Source of the DNA: Streptomyces smaragdinus
GTDB lineage: Bacteria > Actinomycetota > Actinomycetes > Streptomycetales > Streptomycetaceae
DNA: 64,000 nucleotides
NCBI RefSeq assembly: GCF_009604385.1
Contig: NZ_WEGJ01000026.1
Location: 27,484 to 91,483 of the forward strand
Direction of reading: 5' to 3'
Shown: positions 28,285 to 37,500 of the stretch, piece by piece
How the letters are laid out: each line of letters starts with the position of its first letter
Numbering within the stretch: position 1 is the stretch's first letter
Made by a program: the position numbers and the translations under genes
The notes under the pieces: generated by a model
What the model was told of the DNA's origin: nothing
What the model saw: the letters and a program-made list of their open reading frames with translations, nothing else
Database searches by the model: none

Positions 28285-29937
28285 TCACCGGGTGAGGGCC
28301 TGGCGGCTCGTCAGCCGCTGGCGCAGTTCGCGGGCCTCCGCCTCGCGCCCCAGCTGCTCCAGGCAGTGCGCCTCGTCGCCGAGCGCCGCCAGGGTGTCCG
28401 GGTGGCGCGGGCCCAGGGTGCGTTCGCGGGCCCGGGCCACCTCGCGGTAGCCGTTGAGCGCGTCGGGCCAGCGGCCCAGCCAGCCCAGGGCCACGGCCGT
28501 CTCGCGGCGGCTGACGATGGTGTCGTCATGGTCGGGACCCAGCGTGCGCTCCCGCTCGTCGCACACCTCCTGCGCCGTGTGCAGGGCCTCCGCCCAGCGG
28601 CCCAGGCGCCCCAGGCTGACGCCGAGTCCGTGCCGGGCGCGCAGGGTCTCCGGGTGGTGGGGGCCGCTGTGCCGGGCGCGGTCGGCGATCAGCTGCCCGT
28701 AGTGCTCGAGCGCGTCGGCGGCGCGGCCCGTACGGCCCAGGCAGATGCCGATCTCGTAGCGGGCGGCGAGGGTGCTGGGGTGTCCGGCGCCGAGGGCGGT
28801 CGCGCAGTCGGGGACGAGTTCCTCGAACGTGGCGAGGGCGTCCCCCCAGCGGCCCTGACGGCCCTGGTCCAGCCCCGCCTCGTGCCGCCGGCGCAGATCG
28901 GCGAGCAGTCCGTCGGCGGCGGGCGTGCCGCCGGCCGGGGTCCAGACCGTCGTGAGCCGGGTGTACGCGCCGGACGGGTCGCCGCCGGGGCGCCGGGCGG
29001 CGAGCGGGCCGGGGGTCATGTCCGCGCTCCAGGCGGGCAGCCCCGCCGGGGCGGGCGGCCCCGCGGCGGGGGCGGGGGTGCGGGTCAGCCGGTCGACGAT
29101 CTCGTGGGCGTCGGCGGGGCGTTCCTCCGGTTGCTTGGCGAGCAGGTCCAGGATGATCCGGTCCAGGTCCTCCGGGACGTCCGGGCGGTGCTCGCGGGGC
29201 GGGACGGGCTCGGTGTCGCGGTGGCCGATCAGTATCGACCAGGCGTCACCGGTGTCGAACGGCGGCGCGCCGGTCGCCAGTTCGTACAGCACGCAGCCGA
29301 GGGAGTACAGGTCGCTGCGGTGGTCGAGTCCGGAGCCGGCGATCTGCTCGGGCGACATGTAGTGCGGGGTGCCCATCGCCACCCCGGGGCCGGACACCCG
29401 CGCGGTGAAGCCGATGTCGTGGGCGAGCCGGGCGATGCCGAAGTCGCAGATCTTCACCGATCCGTCGGCGAGCCGCACGATGTTGGCGGGCTTCAGGTCG
29501 CGGTGCACGATGCCCTGGTCGTGGGTGTACGCGAGGGCGGCGGCGGTCTGCACGGCGATGTCGAGGACCTCGGCGACGGGCAGCGCCTGGTGGCCGTTGT
29601 CCCGCAGTACCTGGCTGAGGTTGTCCCCGTCGAGGAGCTCCATCACCAGATAGAGCAGGCCTCCGTTGCCGGGGTCCTCGCCGAAGTCGTGGACCACGGT
29701 GATGCCGCGGTGCTGCAGTCCGGCCGCGACCCGCGCCTCGCGGCGGAATCGTTCGCGGATGACTCCGGTGAAGGACTTCTCGTCGCGGTGCTGGCCGGCG
29801 CCGGCGGGCTTGAGGACCTTCACGGCGATCCGGCGGCCCAGCGACTCGTCGAGGGAACGCCAGACCTCGCCCATGCCGCCGCGGCCGATCAGCTCGATCA
29901 GCCGGTAACGGCCCTGGATGAGCCTGGTGTCCGTCAT
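28285..29937 (-). CDS. Soluble Ser/Thr protein kinase with C-terminal TPR repeats
   Basis: A 550-aa Hanks-type kinase. Glycine loop IGRGGMGEVW (residues 18-27), Lys40 in IAVKVLK, catalytic HRDLKPAN (Asp147) and DFG at 165-167 are all intact; the APE-like motif is MSPEQ. Residues 300-350 are a Pro/Ala-rich linker, followed by TPR-like repeats (GHPSTLAARYEIGICLGRTGR, HHPETLRARHGLGVSLGRLGR) to the end. No transmembrane segment, unlike PknB-type receptors, so it acts in the cytosol. ATG 29937 has a GGGGGAC ribosome site. A far longer open frame through this region is an artefact of high GC. Confidence 0.92.
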   Translation of the reverse strand: MTDTRLIQGRYRLIELIGRGGMGEVWRSLDESLGRRIAVKVLKPAGAGQHRDEKSFTGVIRERFRREARVAAGLQHRGITVVHDFGEDPGNGGLLYLVMELLDGDNLSQVLRDNGHQALPVAEVLDIAVQTAAALAYTHDQGIVHRDLKPANIVRLADGSVKICDFGIARLAHDIGFTARVSGPGVAMGTPHYMSPEQIAGSGLDHRSDLYSLGCVLYELATGAPPFDTGDAWSILIGHRDTEPVPPREHRPDVPEDLDRIILDLLAKQPEERPADAHEIVDRLTRTPAPAAGPPAPAGLPAWSADMTPGPLAARRPGGDPSGAYTRLTTVWTPAGGTPAADGLLADLRRRHEAGLDQGRQGRWGDALATFEELVPDCATALGAGHPSTLAARYEIGICLGRTGRAADALEHYGQLIADRARHSGPHHPETLRARHGLGVSLGRLGRWAEALHTAQEVCDERERTLGPDHDDTIVSRRETAVALGWLGRWPDALNGYREVARARERTLGPRHPDTLAALGDEAHCLEQLGREAEARELRQRLTSRQALTR

Positions 29938-29954
29938 CTGTCCCCCACGTGCGT

Positions 29955-30893
29955 CTACGCGGCCGGGCCTCCTTCGCCCGCCCTGCCTCCCGCCGGTCCC
30001 GGCCCGGGATCCAGTATGGCGGCGTCGTCGCGCAGCCTGAAGGGTGACGGGCGGCTCCCCGGTCCGAGTCGCTCCATGGCACGCAGGATATGCCGTGGCG
30101 GCAGCTTCCAGCGCACCTCGGGCGGCACGGCGCGCAGGATCCGGCCGACGGCGGTGAGCCGGCGGGTGACGGTAGCGGGCGGCGGGGCGGGGCGGCCGTA
30201 CAGCTCGTGCGCCCAGGGCGGGAGGGTGCCGTAGGCGATGCCGGAGATCCGGGTCCACAGGGCGGCGCGCAGGGGCACGAGGAGGGGCTTGACCGGCGGG
30301 CGGCGCAGGAAGTCGTACACGTCCCGGGCCTCGGGGGTGATCGCGAGGTCGTGGCGGACCTTGTCGAAGTAGTCCGCCAGCCGGTCCGTGTCGGCGGGGA
30401 CGTCGGCCGGGTCCAGGCCCACCAGCCGGGCGGCCGCGCGCTGTTCGCCGACGTACCGGTCGGCGTGGGCGTCGCTCACCGGCAGCCCGCAGCGGCGCGC
30501 CACATGCAGATACGAGTCGATCTCCGCGCAGTGCACCCACAGGAGCAGCTCCGGCTCGTCGACCCGGTACCGCTCGCCGGTGTCCGGATCGACCGCCGTC
30601 AGCCGCCGGTGGATGCCGCGCACCTTGGCGCCGGCCCGCTCGGCGGCCTCGGTGGTGCCGTACGTGAGGGTGCCGACGAAGCTCGCCGTGCGCATCAGCC
30701 GGCCCCAGGTGTCCTTGCGGAAGTCCGAGTTCTGGGTGACGCCGCGGACCGCCCGGGGGTGCAGGGCCTGCAGATACAGGGCCCGCACCCCGGCGATCCA
30801 CATCACGGGGTCGCAGTGCAGCTGCCAGGTCACCGAGCGCGGGCCGAAGAGACCGGGGTCGCGGTCCACGTACACCTCCAGGACGTCGGACAC
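29955..30893 (-). CDS. DUF2236 / MpaB-type oxygenase-like protein
   Basis: A 312-aa protein of the DUF2236 family (latex-clearing-protein/MpaB-like, haem- or iron-associated oxygenases). Characteristic stretches include SVTWQLHCDPVMWIAGVRALYLQALHPRAVRGV at 20-52 and WVHCAEIDSYLHVAR near 120. Conserved His residues (HP near 46, H near 120) could be the haem or metal ligands of this family. Start ATG 30893, 36 nt after the periplasmic-binding-protein gene ends; the kinase starts 18 nt after this gene. The substrate in the cell is unknown; family members act on polyisoprenoids, mycophenolic acid or other lipids. Confidence 0.82.
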   Translation of the reverse strand: MSDVLEVYVDRDPGLFGPRSVTWQLHCDPVMWIAGVRALYLQALHPRAVRGVTQNSDFRKDTWGRLMRTASFVGTLTYGTTEAAERAGAKVRGIHRRLTAVDPDTGERYRVDEPELLLWVHCAEIDSYLHVARRCGLPVSDAHADRYVGEQRAAARLVGLDPADVPADTDRLADYFDKVRHDLAITPEARDVYDFLRRPPVKPLLVPLRAALWTRISGIAYGTLPPWAHELYGRPAPPPATVTRRLTAVGRILRAVPPEVRWKLPPRHILRAMERLGPGSRPSPFRLRDDAAILDPGPGPAGGRAGEGGPAA

Positions 30894-30929
30894 GGTCCAT
30901 TTTGCCCGAACGCCGCGGCGGCCAACCCG

Positions 30930-32480
30930 TCAGCGCGGTGCCGTGCAGTCCTTGTCGGACGGCTTCCCCTCCGGCCAGCCGAGCCGCAGGAACCGCACCC
31001 GGCCCGCCACCGTCTCGTCCAGCTTCACCACGGCGACTGCCTTGTTGTACGCGTTGCCGTAGTTGTCGAGGCAGATCCAGCCGCCGGCGCCCTTCACCTT
31101 GCCGAGCTCGCCGTGCAGCCGCAGCCAGCCGTCGGCGACCTGGCGGAGGGTGGGGTGGGCGCTGTCGGTGCCGCGGATCGAGGTGATGGCGGTGAGGGCG
31201 GCGTCGTACATGGTGATGGCGCGCGAGTCGATCAGGTCGGCGCGCCGCATCCTGCCCTCGGTCACGGCCAGTTTCTCGAAATCGCCGTAGTCCTCGACCG
31301 ATCCGCCGGAGGCCGGGGCGTTCGCCCCGCGCCAGGCGTCGGGGTGGGCGACGGCCGCGTACTCGACCGTGATCCCGCTGCGCAGGGCGCCCCAGTCGAG
31401 TGCCTTGTCGTTGACCAGGGTGGATGCCCCGGAGCCGCTGTAGACGGTGTAGTTCTTCTGGGAGCAGCCGCGGTCGCCGAGTTCGTTGATGAACTGCCTG
31501 AGCTGGACGGGGCGGCCCGCGAAGTACAGGTTCTTCGCGGGGGAGGTGCAGATCGCCGTCACCATGCTCTGGAACTGGCGGGCCGTGTCGCCCTCCTTGT
31601 GGTAGTCGTCGGGCGCCCGGTACTGCTCCGAGGCCCGGCGCGAGCCCTGCACCAGGGGGACGAACGCCTGCTTGAGGGCCGAGACGTAGTCGTCGTCGCC
31701 GCGGATGTCCTCGACGATCAGGCCCTCCTCCGGCTCGGCGCCCTCGTTGAGCTGGGCGATCGCCCGGGCCTCGCCGGTCGTGGTGGGGACGACCCGGACC
31801 AGGCCCGGGAAGCGGTCGGGCGCGGCGGCGCTGTTGCCGAAGTCGTCGGCCGTGATGGGGCCGCCGACCAGCGGGATGCCCAGGTCCTTCGTCAGATACG
31901 TGATCGCCTCGCGTGTTATCCCGGTGGAGACGTCGAACCCGACGACGGCGCGCAGGCGTTCCTCGCCACGGGTCATCTCCTTGAGCTGGTCGGCGACCGC
32001 CCGGTGGTGGGCGTGGCTGCGGCCGGGGTTGGCGAGCAGCAGTTTGATCAGGGGCTGCTTGCCGTGTTCGTCGTGGTTGGCGTGGTACTGGGCGAGGTAG
32101 ACGCCCTGCACCTGGGTGAGGGTCTTGTGCTGCTCGGCCTGCTGGGCGGGCGCCATCGGCAGTATCACGGCGATGGACACGAAGGTCCGCTCGTCGGGCT
32201 TGCCGGCGATCTGGCCGTCGACCCAGTCGTTCTGCTGCTTGATCTTCCCGCTTATGCCGGCGAGGTCGGCGGAGAAGGGGTACGAGCCGTCGGTGACACC
32301 CGTGCACTCCTGCTCCGGGCCGCGCCGTTCGACGCCGGCGGCGCAGGAGGGGTCGTCCTCGGGGAAGACCAGTCCGTAGCCGAACCAGCCGCCGGTGGCG
32401 AGGACGGCCAGCACCACGACGGTGCACAGGGCCTGGACGACCGGTCCGCCGGGCAGCCGGCCGTAGAAGCGTCGGATCAC
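30930..32480 (-). CDS. Membrane-anchored type-1 periplasmic-binding (branched-chain amino-acid receptor-like) protein
   Basis: A 516-aa protein: short cytosolic N-terminus, one transmembrane helix at about residues 15-37 (ALCTVVVLAVLATGGWFGYGLVF), then an extracellular PBP type-1 domain (LRAVVGFDVSTGITREAI, LGIPLVGG, GLIVEDIRGDDDYVSALKQAF), the fold of LivK/AmiC-type receptors. There is no lipobox; the TM is an uncleaved anchor. GTG 32480 follows the upstream gene's TGA without a gap. No ABC permease or ATPase is present, so it is not a classical transporter component. It could sense a ligand for the kinase encoded two genes on; that link is inference. Confidence 0.83.
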   Translation of the reverse strand: MIRRFYGRLPGGPVVQALCTVVVLAVLATGGWFGYGLVFPEDDPSCAAGVERRGPEQECTGVTDGSYPFSADLAGISGKIKQQNDWVDGQIAGKPDERTFVSIAVILPMAPAQQAEQHKTLTQVQGVYLAQYHANHDEHGKQPLIKLLLANPGRSHAHHRAVADQLKEMTRGEERLRAVVGFDVSTGITREAITYLTKDLGIPLVGGPITADDFGNSAAAPDRFPGLVRVVPTTTGEARAIAQLNEGAEPEEGLIVEDIRGDDDYVSALKQAFVPLVQGSRRASEQYRAPDDYHKEGDTARQFQSMVTAICTSPAKNLYFAGRPVQLRQFINELGDRGCSQKNYTVYSGSGASTLVNDKALDWGALRSGITVEYAAVAHPDAWRGANAPASGGSVEDYGDFEKLAVTEGRMRRADLIDSRAITMYDAALTAITSIRGTDSAHPTLRQVADGWLRLHGELGKVKGAGGWICLDNYGNAYNKAVAVVKLDETVAGRVRFLRLGWPEGKPSDKDCTAPR

Positions 32481-34487
32481 TCAGTCCTCCTGGACGGGCA
32501 GATCGGGTGCCTGGACCCCGGCGGCCAGGGCCGCGGGCCAGTCGCGGGACGCCTGGAAGAAGGCGTTGTCCTGGCTCACCCGGAAGAGTTCGACGAGGTC
32601 GACGCCGATCAGCCGGCGCTGCTCCGCGTCCGGCGCGGCGGCCAGCGGGTCGGCGTGCGCCCACACCGCGTCCAGCAGCCGGTGCACGGCGTGGTGTTCG
32701 GGCAGGGCGGGGCCGCCGCGCGGGCAGGCCGGGCAGTCGGGCGCCGGGGGCTGCGGCGGGGCCGGGTGGCGGGGGTGGGGCGCGGAGCACAGGAAGTTGA
32801 GGCGCGCGAGCCACTCCCGGGCGGGGAGCTCGGCGAGCTGCCGGTGCAGGGCGTGCGCGAGGGGCTCCACGTGGCCGAGGGCCAGGGTGTGGAAGAGGTA
32901 GTCGGGGCTGTGTCCGGCGGTGTACGGGTCGTGCAGGTGCGGGTCGTACAGATGGCGCTGGCGCAGCTGGACGGTGGTCCAGGTGCTGTCCGTGCCGGTG
33001 CGCCGCAGTTCCTGGGTGAGCAGGGCGGTCAGCGCCCGGTCGTCCTTGAGGCCGGAGAGCTCCAGCCACTCGTCGGCCTCGCGGACCACCACGACGTACG
33101 CGGCGTCGTCGGGGCGGCGTTGCTGCCACAGCACCCGGCGGGCCCGTTCGCCGCGGGCCGCGGAGAGCAGGACGAGGCGTTCGCGCAGGGTCGGTTCGGG
33201 GACGAGCTTCTCGAGCAGCCGGGGCAGGGCGGCGTCGAGGAGCTCGCGCAACGGCACGGACTGGCGGGCCTGGTGGAGCCGGCGGGCCTCGGCGGCCAGT
33301 ATCGTCGCGCTGCCCTGGCGGCCGCCGCTGAGCCGGGCGATGACGCGGGGCAGGTCGCCGTCGGGGCCGCCGGGGCCGAGGAGCCACTGGATGTCGGCGT
33401 GCCGCACCCGGGGCAGGGCCAGCCGCAGCCGGGCGGCGGCGCCGTCGGTGGGCAGGTCGGGCAGGTCGGTGAGGGGGACGCAGTCGGTGCCGTCGCCGAG
33501 GGGGGTGGCGAGGACGACGGGGCGGGTGGCCTCACGGCCGGCCCCGTACGCCTCGTCGAGCAGGCCGAGGAAGCGCACGCCCAGGGGCTCGTGGGTGTTG
33601 TCCAGCAGGAGCAGGGGGCGCGGGGTGCGGTTGGTGCGGTCGAAGAGGGTGTACGCGGCGTCGATGTCCGCGAGGAGGGCCGCGACCAGCGCGTCCTCGG
33701 CGGCGGTCCGTCCCGTGCCGCCGTGGCGGAAGCCCAGCGCGAGGGCGAAGAGGCGGTCGACGCCGTCACCGGCGTGCTGCGGCAGGGCGTCGCGCCACCA
33801 GCGCAGCACGCCCTTGTCGGGGCGGTCGCGCAGCAGCTCCTGGGAGGCGGTCGTGAGGGTCGCCTGCAGGGCGGCGCCCAGGCCCGGCACCGGGACGAAG
33901 TCGGCGGCCAGGCCCTGGGCGAGGGCGTCGAGCCAGCCGCGCAGCAGGGCCTTGCGGCGCCGGGCGTCGGTGTCCCCGGCGGTGGCGAGGAGCTGCCACA
34001 GCTCGCGCTCGGCGCGGCGCAGGGCGGCGGGCCGCAGCGGCGCGTCGGGGTCCGGGGGCGGACCGTCGCCGTCCGTCCCGGCCGGGGGCTGCCAGGCGGA
34101 GACGACGAGCAGGCCGACGGCGAGCCGGGGGAGGCGTTTGAGCTGGTGGTCGCTGTGCTGGGTGAGCTTGTACTCCAGCACGTGCAGCAGATGGGTCATC
34201 GCGGAGGCGTTCGGCAGCCCGTCCTCCGGCAGCGGGGCCAGGCCCGCCGTCCCCAGGTCGGGCGCGCCCAGATCGGCGCGCGCCAGGGGTAACCGCCCGT
34301 TGTAGTCCTCGAAGACGCCGTCCAGCAGCACGGTGCGCCCCCGGTCACGGCCCGCGACGGCCTCCACCACGGGGGCACCCTTGGGGTACGCCCAGGCCGG
34401 CCGCTGCCGCCGGGTGTGGTGCAGTCCGACCAGCCGGGGCAGGAACTCGTCCCGCAGCGGCTCGAAGCCGCGCAGCGTTCTGCGCAT
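32481..34487 (-). CDS. Large conserved protein of unknown function, paired with periplasmic-binding protein
   Basis: A 668-aa soluble helical protein starting at ATG 34487 with GGGGAC about 7 nt upstream. I see no clear Walker A. A hydrophobic strand ending in acidic residue (PLLLLDNTHEP, near 280) resembles a Walker B, so it could be a diverged STAND-like NTPase, but this is weak. Cys pairs PDCPACPRG near residue 590 might bind zinc. It ends exactly where the periplasmic-binding gene begins, so the two are translationally coupled. The pairing of a soluble partner with an anchored receptor hints at signalling. Function not recognised. Confidence 0.6.
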   Translation of the reverse strand: MRRTLRGFEPLRDEFLPRLVGLHHTRRQRPAWAYPKGAPVVEAVAGRDRGRTVLLDGVFEDYNGRLPLARADLGAPDLGTAGLAPLPEDGLPNASAMTHLLHVLEYKLTQHSDHQLKRLPRLAVGLLVVSAWQPPAGTDGDGPPPDPDAPLRPAALRRAERELWQLLATAGDTDARRRKALLRGWLDALAQGLAADFVPVPGLGAALQATLTTASQELLRDRPDKGVLRWWRDALPQHAGDGVDRLFALALGFRHGGTGRTAAEDALVAALLADIDAAYTLFDRTNRTPRPLLLLDNTHEPLGVRFLGLLDEAYGAGREATRPVVLATPLGDGTDCVPLTDLPDLPTDGAAARLRLALPRVRHADIQWLLGPGGPDGDLPRVIARLSGGRQGSATILAAEARRLHQARQSVPLRELLDAALPRLLEKLVPEPTLRERLVLLSAARGERARRVLWQQRRPDDAAYVVVVREADEWLELSGLKDDRALTALLTQELRRTGTDSTWTTVQLRQRHLYDPHLHDPYTAGHSPDYLFHTLALGHVEPLAHALHRQLAELPAREWLARLNFLCSAPHPRHPAPPQPPAPDCPACPRGGPALPEHHAVHRLLDAVWAHADPLAAAPDAEQRRLIGVDLVELFRVSQDNAFFQASRDWPAALAAGVQAPDLPVQED

Positions 34488-34639
34488 CGACCGTGTCCCC
34501 GTTCGTGTCCGCCCGGTGTCCCCTGCCGTACCGGGGGTGTTGTCCGTGTGTCGCGTGCGGGAGATGGTAGCGGACTTCACCGACAGGCGAGTTCACGCGG
34601 TGACGGATCAACGACGCTGGGTGGAGGGGGGTTCGGGTG

Positions 34640-36115
<1,476 letters not shown>

Positions 36116-36276
36116 GGGCTGCCCCCTGGTGGTGCGGCACGGTCACGTTCGACCACGCGTTCGATACTTACTCTACGGCGGAAGCGGACGCGCGGCATCC
36201 GGTGGCGTGGTCTTGCCCTGGAGCGGACTCCAGCCCGTAGCGTCCGGGGAGACGGATCGAGCGGAGGGTTACGACG

Positions 36277-37275
36277 ATGGAGCAGCGGTATCTCGGCAGG
36301 ACCGGACTGCGGGTCAGCGAGCTGTGCCTGGGCACCATGACCTTCACGGGGGAGAACGAGAAGGAGGCCCACCGCATCCTGGACGCGTTCACGGAGGCGG
36401 GCGGCACGTTCGTCGACACCGCCGACGTGTACGGGCGGGGCGTCTCCGAGGAGGTGCTGGGCCGCTGGCTGGCGGGCCGCGACCGGGACGGCCTGGTCAT
36501 CGCCACGAAGGCGTTCGGCGTCATGGGCGACGCCCCGAACGACAGCGGCCTGACCCGCAAACACCTGATCAGCGCGGTCGAGGCGAGCCTGCGGCGGCTC
36601 GGCACGGACTACATCGACCTCTACCAGACGCATGTGTGGGACGCGACGACGCCGCTGGAGGAGACCCTCTCCACCCTCGACACGCTGGTACGGGCCGGCA
36701 AGGTCCGCTACCTGGGCGCCAGCAACGTCTCCGCCTCGCAGCTGCAGAAGTCCCTCGACCGGGCCCGCCGGCACGGCTGGGAGCCGTACGTGTGTCTGCA
36801 GCCGCTGTACAACCTGCTGCGCCGCGAGACGGAGTGGGAGCTGGTCCCGGTGTGCCGGGAGGAGGGCGTGGGGATCATCCCCTGGTCGCCGCTGGACGGC
36901 GGCTGGCTCTCGGGCAGGTTCCGGCGCGGGATGACGGCGGTGCCCGCCGGCACCCGGCGCCAGAGCGACGAGGACCTCCGGCGGCGGGACGACGAGGCGG
37001 TCTGGCGGGTCGTCGACGCGGTACACACGGTGGCCGCGGAGACGGGCCGGACTCCGGCGCAGGTGTCGCTGCGGTGGCTGCTGGACCGGCCCGGGGTGAC
37101 CGCGCCGATCGTCGGGGCACGGACGTTCGAACAGTTCACCGACAATCTCGGCGCCGTGGGCTGGGAGCTCTCGGAGGAGCACCGCGCGGCGCTGGACACG
37201 GCGAGCGAGCGGCCGCTGCCCTACCCGTACGACGTGCTGCACCGCTTCCGCGGCCGCGAGCCCGAGGACGGCTGA
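36277..37275 (+). CDS. Aldo/keto reductase
   Basis: A 332-aa NADPH-dependent (beta/alpha)8 reductase. The catalytic tetrad is Asp47, Tyr52, Lys78 and His119 (VDTADVYG, ATKAFG, LYQTHVWD). The C-terminal VGARTFEQFTDNL holds the NADPH-binding loop. ATG 36277 has GGAGGG about 9 nt upstream. It matches the bacterial AKR subgroup near YccK/YhdN. It reduces small aldehydes or ketones; the substrate is unknown. The gene is divergent from gltD and is followed by a strong terminator, so it is monocistronic. Confidence 0.88.
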   Translation: MEQRYLGRTGLRVSELCLGTMTFTGENEKEAHRILDAFTEAGGTFVDTADVYGRGVSEEVLGRWLAGRDRDGLVIATKAFGVMGDAPNDSGLTRKHLISAVEASLRRLGTDYIDLYQTHVWDATTPLEETLSTLDTLVRAGKVRYLGASNVSASQLQKSLDRARRHGWEPYVCLQPLYNLLRRETEWELVPVCREEGVGIIPWSPLDGGWLSGRFRRGMTAVPAGTRRQSDEDLRRRDDEAVWRVVDAVHTVAAETGRTPAQVSLRWLLDRPGVTAPIVGARTFEQFTDNLGAVGWELSEEHRAALDTASERPLPYPYDVLHRFRGREPEDG

Positions 37276-37284
37276 GGCACCGGG

Positions 37285-37317
37285 GCCGGACGGACCCGCG
37301 GCCCGGGTCCGTCCGGC
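37285..37317 (+). terminator. Strong hairpin terminator after aldo/keto reductase
   Basis: A perfect 14-bp GC stem (37285-37298 with 37304-37317), 5-nt loop, 9 nt after the stop codon. This is the strongest hairpin noted in the window. Confidence 0.85.
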
Positions 37318-37500
37318 GGCCGGGCGGTGCCGCTTCGGCCCGTGTCTACTGGCGCGGGCCCCGGGAAGATCGGAGCATGGTTACGGGACCGGCACGGGTT
37401 ACGGACGCGCCGGACGAGGTACGCGGTGCCCGGCCGCACTCCCCCGTCACCCCGAACGCCGCAGCCGAGCCGACCCCGACCCCGACCCCGGAGGCTTTCC

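Noticed and set aside
28285..33387. A 1,700-aa minus-strand open frame joining the kinase with upstream sequence
   Set aside because: Upstream of ATG 29937 the frame is low-complexity Arg/Pro/Ala sequence without domains, and other supported genes occupy that DNA in a different frame; a good ribosome site precedes the kinase ATG.
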